From assembly GCA_963575745.1 (NCBI GenBank), contig CAUYUJ010005741.1, forward strand, positions 37,444 to 58,917: a DNA stretch of 21,474 bases. Direction: 5' to 3'. This stretch comes from Prorocentrum cordatum (Eukaryota; Sar; Dinophyceae; Prorocentrales; Prorocentraceae). Shown here in pieces: positions 16,776 to 21,474 of the stretch. A model generated the notes under the pieces. The model saw nothing but the letters and a program-made list of their open reading frames with translations, made no database searches and was not told the DNA's origin. A program made the translations under genes and the position numbers. How positions within the stretch are numbered: the stretch's first letter is position 1; each line of letters begins with the position of its first letter.

Positions 16776-17554
16776 TGCTGCTTTCCGCTCCTAGGCTCCA
16801 GGCCCTCCCCTCCTCTGACTCCGGATCCGCCGTGCTTTGGGCGAAGTCACTAGCAGGGCGGGCATTTGCCCTACTCCTTTTCAGGCTCCTCTGCTACCCT
16901 AGTTTGCCATCGTTGTTTCCGCCGTGCCTTTGCGGAACTCGGGGCGACCCTGACCAAGGGCGACCCTCACTTCGGACTCGCCGTACTTTGGTTGACTCTC
17001 CGACCTCAGACCTCAAACCTGTGTCGGAACTGAACCGAAATCGATGCGACAAACATGGGCGGAAGTTTCCGCCTCAGACAAGAGGGGTGGATATTGCTGC
17101 AAAGGTTCGGCGGAAACAGCGCAGGCGCTGCAGGGCGGACATCGACAGCAGAGGAATCTGACAAGTAGGGAGGGATCTCCTGCCCCACTCGCGAGACCGC
17201 CTCGCCCCCCGCTCCTTCTCCAGGGTCATCGCCCCCCGAGTCGAGCAGTCTGTGGGGCGGTCTCAAGCGCCCCAACCTTGGGGCGCGGAGCGCCCCAGAG
17301 GCGACGCCGGGGGCAGCGCTGGGGTGCTGAGACCGCTGGGGCCTGTCGAGGCCCGCCGGGACTGCCTGGGGGAGCTGCCAGCGCGCAGCCCGAAGTCGTG
17401 CCAAGCGCCCCCTCTCCCCCCCCCCCCTCCTTCTCCGGGAGCATCGGCCCCCAGACCCCCCGACGCCATGATGTTTTCAGAACGTCGACCCCAGGTCTCG
17501 ACCCGTTCCCCGGGAAAAGCATTTCATCTGGAGCAGTTCTGTGGACGGCCCGGA
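16776..17554. other. No supportable gene; GC-rich with small hairpin
   Basis: A moderate-GC part to about 17160 is followed by GC-rich sequence. GCGCCCCAA-CC-TTGGGGCGC (17267-17286) is a perfect 9-bp inverted repeat. A CTCCTTCTCC-GG-CATCG-CCCC motif appears at 17215-17240 and 17427-17451 and again in the tandem duplication near 19600. Confidence 0.5.
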
Positions 17555-17730
17555 AGCCCTGAAGGGGCCCTGGGACACACCAATAAATACACGCAAATCA
17601 TAGGATCCCCCCTATTTTCCCCATAGTTTCTGAGTTTGTGTCTTCACCCCCACTTCCCATATTTTCCCATATTTTCTGGGGGATCGACGATTTAAGTGTG
17701 CCTGTGTGTGTTTCCCCCTCCTGCCGCCCG
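17555..17730 (+). repeat. Family A repeat, copy 3 (long form)
   Basis: Begins CTGAAGGGGCCCTGGGACAC, then AATAAATACACGCAAAT, then CACTTCCCATATTTTCCC, and ends GATCGACGATTTAAGTGTG, CCTGTGTGTG and TTTCCCCCTCCTG. Block order and length match copy 2, but no family B part follows. Confidence 0.85.
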
Positions 17731-17747
17731 GTGAAGGGGCCCCTGCA

Positions 17748-17924
17748 GATCAAGGCCGAGATCAGCGGGAACCCCTCCGGCGTGAGGGTCCGGGTCCCTC
17801 TCGCGCTCGCGTCCCCCCCCCCCCCCCTCCCGTTTTTTCCCCTCCTGAAGCCGAGATCAAAGCCGAGATCAAAGCCGAGAACAGCGGGAACCCCTCCAGC
17901 GTGAGGGTTCGGGTCCCTCTCGCG
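17748..17924. repeat. 58-bp direct repeat, 119-bp offset
   Basis: 17748-17805 and 17867-17924 are near identical: GATCAA-GCCGAGA-CAGCGGG, then AACCCCTCC-GCGTGAGGGT. The second copy is preceded by an extra 12-bp duplication, GCCGAGATCAAA. Both copies are followed by a poly-C run, so the duplicated unit probably includes it. Confidence 0.93.
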
Positions 17925-17940
17925 TCCCCCCCCCCTCCCT

Positions 17941-18110
17941 GGGCCTTACCAGCCTGGAACATATCCCTATCCCTGTGCTGGGCATCGCCTCGTCACGATG
18001 GCGATCTTAGGGACTCCCCTATTTTTTGAGGGCGAATCCCTAAGATCGTCATCGCCGTTTGGCGTGTCGATCTTCGGGGTAGGGATACGTTCGAGGCTGG
18101 TAAGGGCCCT
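17941..18110. mobile_element. Long foldback element
   Basis: 17941-18013 and the reverse complement of 18034-18110 pair along their length. Matching blocks, outer to inner, are CTTACCAGCCT-GAAC-TATCCCTA, then a weaker middle, then CGATG-CGATCTTAGGGA. The loop is about 20 bp (TCCCCTATTTTTTGAGGGCG). Overall length is about 170 bp with no coding capacity. It is a strong hairpin or MITE-like candidate. Confidence 0.85.
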
Positions 18111-18258
18111 CCTCGCAACAGCGCGGCCTGCCCCCCCGAGCTCTGCAGCCAGGACGCCGAGGCAAGTCCTGCCGCGGCGGCGAGGCCTTCGCCCCCCCCC
18201 CTCTCAGGAGGAGCGAAACAGGCCACAAGGTAGGTCGAAGTCTTCGAATTACCCCTCC

Positions 18259-18290
18259 TTAATGAAGGGGCCATGGGACACACAATTTTT
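18259..18290 (+). repeat. Family A 5' fragment
   Basis: AATGAAGGGGCCATGGGACA then CACAATTTTTTG matches only the first ~25 bp of family A, so this copy is truncated. Confidence 0.55.
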
Positions 18291-18459
18291 TGATTCGCGG
18301 GTCGAGAGCGCACCTCTTCCGGTCGAAGCTAAGCGGGCCGCGCGAAGCTTGAATTAACAAAGAGGGGGGGACAGAAGGAGCGCAGCCTCACGGCGAGGCC
18401 AGGAGGAGGCAAAGCCTCGGGATCAGGCGGTGCCGAAAACGACGTGCTCGCAAAGGAAC

Positions 18460-18552
18460 GCCTTGAAGGGGCCCTGGGACACACAAAGAAATACACACAA
18501 ATGGGAGGACGACGATGAATTGTGTCTGTGTGCTTTTTCCCTCCTGACTTCA
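18460..18552 (+). repeat. Family A repeat, copy 4 (short form)
   Basis: TTGAAGGGGCCCTGGGACAC, AAAGAAATACACACAAAT, then directly GACGATGAATTGTGTCTGTG and CTTTTTCCCTCCTGA. The middle part with CACTTCCCATAT is missing, giving about 90 bp in place of about 180 bp. Confidence 0.85.
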
Positions 18553-18682
18553 GACGAAGCCAGGGCGAGGATCACCTCGGGTGAGGATAAATCGAGAGTC
18601 TCTGAGATCCAGCGGCTGTGGGAGGATGCCTCGGGCGCCCTGGAACGGATCCATCCTCGTCCTAGCCCCGTCCGTCACCCAT

Positions 18683-18842
18683 CCCCCCTCCTCCTCCCCT
18701 CCTCCTCCTCCTCCTCCACCTCCTCCTCCTCCTCCTCCTCCTCCCTCCTCCCCTCCTCCTCCTCCTCCCCTCCTCCTCCAACTCCCCTCCCCCTCCCCCT
18801 CCCTCCCCCTCCCCCTCCCCTTCTCCCTCCCCCCCTCCTCTC
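18683..18842. repeat. (TCC)n / CCCCT polypyrimidine tract
   Basis: TCC array passing into CCCCTCC units. Open frames across it are compositional. Confidence 0.95.
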
Positions 18843-19456
18843 CTGGCATCGGCCTGTCCGCGGCCCCGGGCAGCTCCGTTCCATCCCAGATCCATTATAG
18901 GGCCCGAGGACGGGACCCCTGGGGGCCGAGCTCGAGGACACTTTTCTTCGCCGGCGGCGAGGCAGGGGCAGGCCGCTCCGGCGCGGGGCCACTCGGGGCC
19001 GCCGCACGGCGCACTGGCCGGCCTTGCCGGAGGAAAAGGCGACCGAGATCGAGGGAGACACGCGCCAGGCTTGGACAGCACCCCGCCGTCGGAGACCTGG
19101 CGCCCGTCCTGCCGCTCGCGGCTGCGCGGCTGGGTTCCGCTGCCCGGCCGCGCCGGCGAGGCTTCTCCAGGACGGGCAGCGGCACCAGGAGCGATCGTCG
19201 CGACAACGGGTTTGGACGGCCGAAGTGGGTACGGAAAAAATGGGTTACAATGCCCAACAACACATGGTGTCCCAAGCCAACAGCGGCGGCTGTCGGGCAG
19301 GCGGCCTTCTGCCTCAAATGTACACAGGCCGCGGCGACACTGACAGCGAGCCCTGTTCAAAATGAACAGGAACTGCTGTTGGGCATCGTGCCCATCCTTC
19401 CCGTAATTACCCATCTCGTTTGTGCCGAACGGGGAGGGGGATAGGACCCCCCCCCG
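18843..19456. other. No supportable gene
   Basis: GC-rich to about 19200, then a moderate-GC patch (about 19200-19430). The patch is open in more than one frame, including a minus-strand frame with Cys-containing words (CQCRRGLCTFEAEG). No domain is recognised. Confidence 0.45.
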
Positions 19457-19634
19457 GCTTCCAGGGCGGACTGGGGGGGGGGCCGCCTCGAGACCACAGG
19501 GCCTCTCGGGCTCCATCTCCGGCAGCATCGGCCCTGGCCCCTGGCTTCCAGGGCGGACGGGGGGGGCCGTCTCGAGACCGGAGGGCCCCTCGGGCTCCTT
19601 CTCCGGCAGCATCGGCCCCGGCCCCACGCCGCCG
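19457..19634. repeat. ~88-bp tandem duplication
   Basis: Two adjacent copies (about 19457-19545 and 19546-19634) read GGCTTCCAGGGCGGACGGGG, CGAGACC-GAGGGCC-CTCGGG and CTCC-TCTCCGGCAGCATCGG. They differ at scattered bases and in G-run length. On the minus strand the unit codes a repeat containing GPMLPE-EPE-P-GLE. The TCTCCGGCAGCATCGG end resembles 17427-17451. Confidence 0.9.
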
Positions 19635-19764
19635 CGGCTGGCGCGGCTGGCGCGGCGGCGGCCACGGGGTGCCCGGCGGGCGCGCCGTGGGGGGGCGGGC
19701 TGCCGCGGGCTGCGCGGGGGGGCGCCCCGCCCGGCGCCGGAGCTGCCGCGAGGGCGCCGTCTGC

Positions 19765-19799
19765 GGTCGTCGTCGCTGGCCGTCGTCGTGGTCGTCGTG

Positions 19800-19837
<38 letters not shown>

Positions 19838-19868
19838 GGTCGTGGTCGTGGTCGTCGTCGTGGTCGTG

Positions 19869-19936
<68 letters not shown>

Positions 19937-19967
19937 GGTCGTCGTCGTCGTCTTCGTCGTGGTCGTG

Positions 19968-20039
<72 letters not shown>

Positions 20040-20275
20040 CCCGGCGGCGGCGGCGGCGTCGGTCGTTGGCTAAAGTCGTTGTCGGTCGACGTCATCGTCG
20101 GTCGTCATCGGGCGTCGCTTGGCGTCGTCGGTCGGCGTCGTCGGTCGTCGGCCAACGTCGTCGTCGTCGGCGCCGTCGGTCGTCGGTCGCTGTCACCAGT
20201 TGCCAAGTCGTCGTCGCCGTCGTCGGTCGTCGCACTTGACGTCGTCGACACCGTCGTCGTCGGAATGGGACAGGA
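19765..20275. repeat. (GTC)n array, pure core and degenerate edge
   Basis: The core (about 19779-20040) is GTC/TCG with TGG interruptions. From 20040 to 20275 it degrades into GTCGTCGGTCGGCGTC-type sequence. It produces poly-Val, poly-Ser and poly-Thr frames on the two strands, none of which should be read as genes. Confidence 0.96.
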
Positions 20276-20311
20276 GTAACTAAGAGGAAGAGGAGAAGCG
20301 GGAGGACGACG

Positions 20312-20435
20312 GTGAGGAGGAGGAGGAGAAGAACGGTCCTCCTCCTCCCTCCTTCTTCCCCCTCCTCCCTCCCTCCTCCTCCTCCTCCTCCTCCTCCTCC
20401 TCCTCCTCCTCCTTATCATTCCTCCTCCTTTTCCT
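20312..20435. repeat. GGA then (TCC)n array
   Basis: A short GAGGAGGAGGAGAAG purine block is followed within 15 bp by a longer TCC/TTCC array. Confidence 0.93.
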
Positions 20436-20674
20436 CCCGTCGCCTCCTGGTGGGGAAGGGGGGAGGGATAGAGGGAGGGATGGAGAAGTATGGGGTGCGG
20501 CAGGGTGTGGACAGCTTGGCCAAGACCTTTCACAGTCAGAACCCCTCATGTCTGGTTTTGGAGTGCGGAGTAAGCCGTAGAGGGGGGCACACATCTCGGC
20601 GCCGGCGCAGATGTCCCATGGTGCTCCGAAGTCTGCGGTCGATTACGAGCGGCACCTAATGGAAGAATACTTAC
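20436..20674. other. No supportable gene
   Basis: Moderate-GC unique sequence between two trinucleotide arrays. Short frames only. Confidence 0.5.
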
Positions 20675-20812
20675 TCATCCTTCTCCTCCTCCTTCTCCTC
20701 CTCCTCCTCCTCTTCCTCCTCCTCCCACGACGGGGGAGGAGGAGGGAGGAGGGAAGAGGAGGAGGGAGGAAGAGGAGGGAGGAGGAGGAAAGGGAAGGAG
20801 ACGCAGACGGAG
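20675..20812. repeat. (TCC)n-(GGA)n inverted pair
   Basis: A TCC/TTC array (to about 20726) is followed after ACGACG by a GGA/GGGA array (about 20735-20812). The two are imperfect reverse complements and can form a long hairpin. Confidence 0.9.
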
Positions 20813-20867
20813 GCGGGGTGAACAGCACGGATGGAGTAGAAGGGGGCAGCGGCTCGCAACCCGAGTT

Positions 20868-21239
20868 ATGGAGACAAGGCTCAGTCGACGGCGAAAAAGA
20901 TGGTCCGCCAGAGATGGCTGGCGCGCTCCACGGTCGCGCGGGCAGAAGCGGTACATTCAACGTGCGAATGAGAGGTCACAAGCATGCCGATGCCGACATG
21001 GCTGGCTCCGGATCGCCCAAATTCCCACAACAGAAACACCTCTTTGGGGTGAACTCTATCTCCTCAACAGCGGCCGCGCAACCCAACTAAGCAAGAGCGA
21101 TGTCCCGGAGCTTGCTCCATGCAGAGTGCCCCGTTCCTCGCCTCCTCGGGGCGAACTTTTGCTCCCGCTGGTCCTCCACCAGCGGAGCCGCCCCGATTTT
21201 CGCCGCCTACCGCCGAGGAAGAATGAAGGGCAAATGTAA
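20868..21239 (+). CDS. Weak open frame, 123 codons, unknown
   Basis: A plus-strand frame from an ATG, in DNA less GC-rich than average, with balanced composition and stretches such as TPLWGELYLLNSGRATQLSK. A second plus-strand frame (20611-21090) and a minus-strand frame (21056-21421, starting at GTG) overlap it and look about equally protein-like, so the coding frame is undecided. No domain is recognised. The segment near 21175-21225 loosely resembles 1490-1556 (CCACC-GCGGAG-CGCCC, then CGCCT-CCGCCGAGGAAGA), which hints at another old dispersed repeat. Confidence 0.2.
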   Translation: METRLSRRRKRWSARDGWRAPRSRGQKRYIQRANERSQACRCRHGWLRIAQIPTTETPLWGELYLLNSGRATQLSKSDVPELAPCRVPRSSPPRGELLLPLVLHQRSRPDFRRLPPRKNEGQM

Positions 21240-21445
21240 TTGATCAGCGCGAGAGGACACGAGACCCTCCCGAGGGCCAAATTTGCCATAGAACTGAAGA
21301 GGGCATGGGTCGCGAACCACAGGACACGAAGGTACCCTTGATCCGGCAGGGTCGACCTACCAATCAGTCTCGACTGTAGGGGCCCTGGGGCTGGTAGAGC
21401 AATCTGCAGCCAACGTGCCACCAGAGGGGACGCCGAGTAAGGGAC

Positions 21446-21474
21446 GAGAAGGAGGAGGAGGAGGAGGAGCAGGA
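21446..21474. repeat. (GGA)n array at window edge
   Basis: GAGAAGGAGGAGGAGGAGGA continues to the last base; the array extends beyond the window. Confidence 0.9.

Noticed and set aside
17267-17286. GC-rich 9-bp hairpin resembling a bacterial terminator
   Set aside because: No T-run follows and all other evidence points to a eukaryotic nuclear genome.
18662-20095. 477-codon minus-strand frame with poly-Thr
   Set aside because: The frame is the (GTC)n array plus GC-rich background; the Thr run is a repeat artefact.
1-21474. tRNA, rRNA, U-snRNA and reverse transcriptase or transposase genes
   Set aside because: I looked for tRNA B-box sequences, SL RNA donor structure and YxDD-type or transposase motifs in the open frames and found none I could support.

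Overview
The window is a piece of a large, repeat-rich eukaryotic nuclear genome, and the organism is very probably a dinoflagellate. The decisive evidence is a perfect 22-nt match to the conserved dinoflagellate trans-spliced leader (DinoSL) on the minus strand at 12826-12847. The rest fits: a strongly GC-rich background, long trinucleotide arrays (TCC/GGA, GTC/GAC), minisatellites with 8-, 10-, 11-, 12- and 21-bp units, many short dispersed repeats and foldback elements, very few credible coding segments, and no operon or bacterial gene layout. Most long open frames here are by-products of GC-rich, stop-poor DNA and are not listed as genes.

Layout. 1-1054: CA/CG-type microsatellites ending in an (AT)n run. 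1055-5778: GC-rich DNA with no gene I can defend, holding a foldback repeat (family C, ~1800-1950) and two weak open frames. 5779-6831 (minus): the best coding candidate, a 350-codon frame of visibly lower GC with a hydrophobic N-terminal segment and a Gln/Met-rich helical tail. 6928-7320: a TCC array. 7413-8020 (minus): a probable two-exon fragment coding a short W/G-rich module, with a 366-bp intron that contains a hairpin. 8046-9045: an inverted repeat, then a 10-bp and a 12-bp (GATCGATAGTGA-like) minisatellite. 9303-10830: two copies of a composite dispersed repeat (A+B), an 11-bp minisatellite, and a TCC-rich segment bounded by a 17-bp direct repeat.

11553-13231: the most informative part. 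A DinoSL relict is followed downstream on the minus strand by short Cys-containing and Glu/Gln-rich frames, then by a ~810-bp array of 21-bp repeats whose minus-strand reading is a heptad repeat of the type YEAEV-x-T, broken by in-frame TAG codons and frame slips. I read this as a retroposed trans-spliced mRNA that has decayed. 13232-16347: purine-rich DNA, a MITE-like element with terminal inverted repeats (14379-14538), an interrupted family-B copy and a GGA array. 16348-18550: further copies of families A, B and C, a 119-bp-offset duplication and a long foldback element (17941-18110). 18551-21474: TCC, GTC and GGA arrays, an ~88-bp tandem duplication and one weak open frame.

No defence system, biosynthetic cluster or other multi-gene system is visible, and the few coding segments cannot be linked in function. 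What stands out is the repeat biology: an SL-tagged retroposed sequence, at least three short dispersed repeat families present in several copies within 21 kb, and several independent foldback structures.
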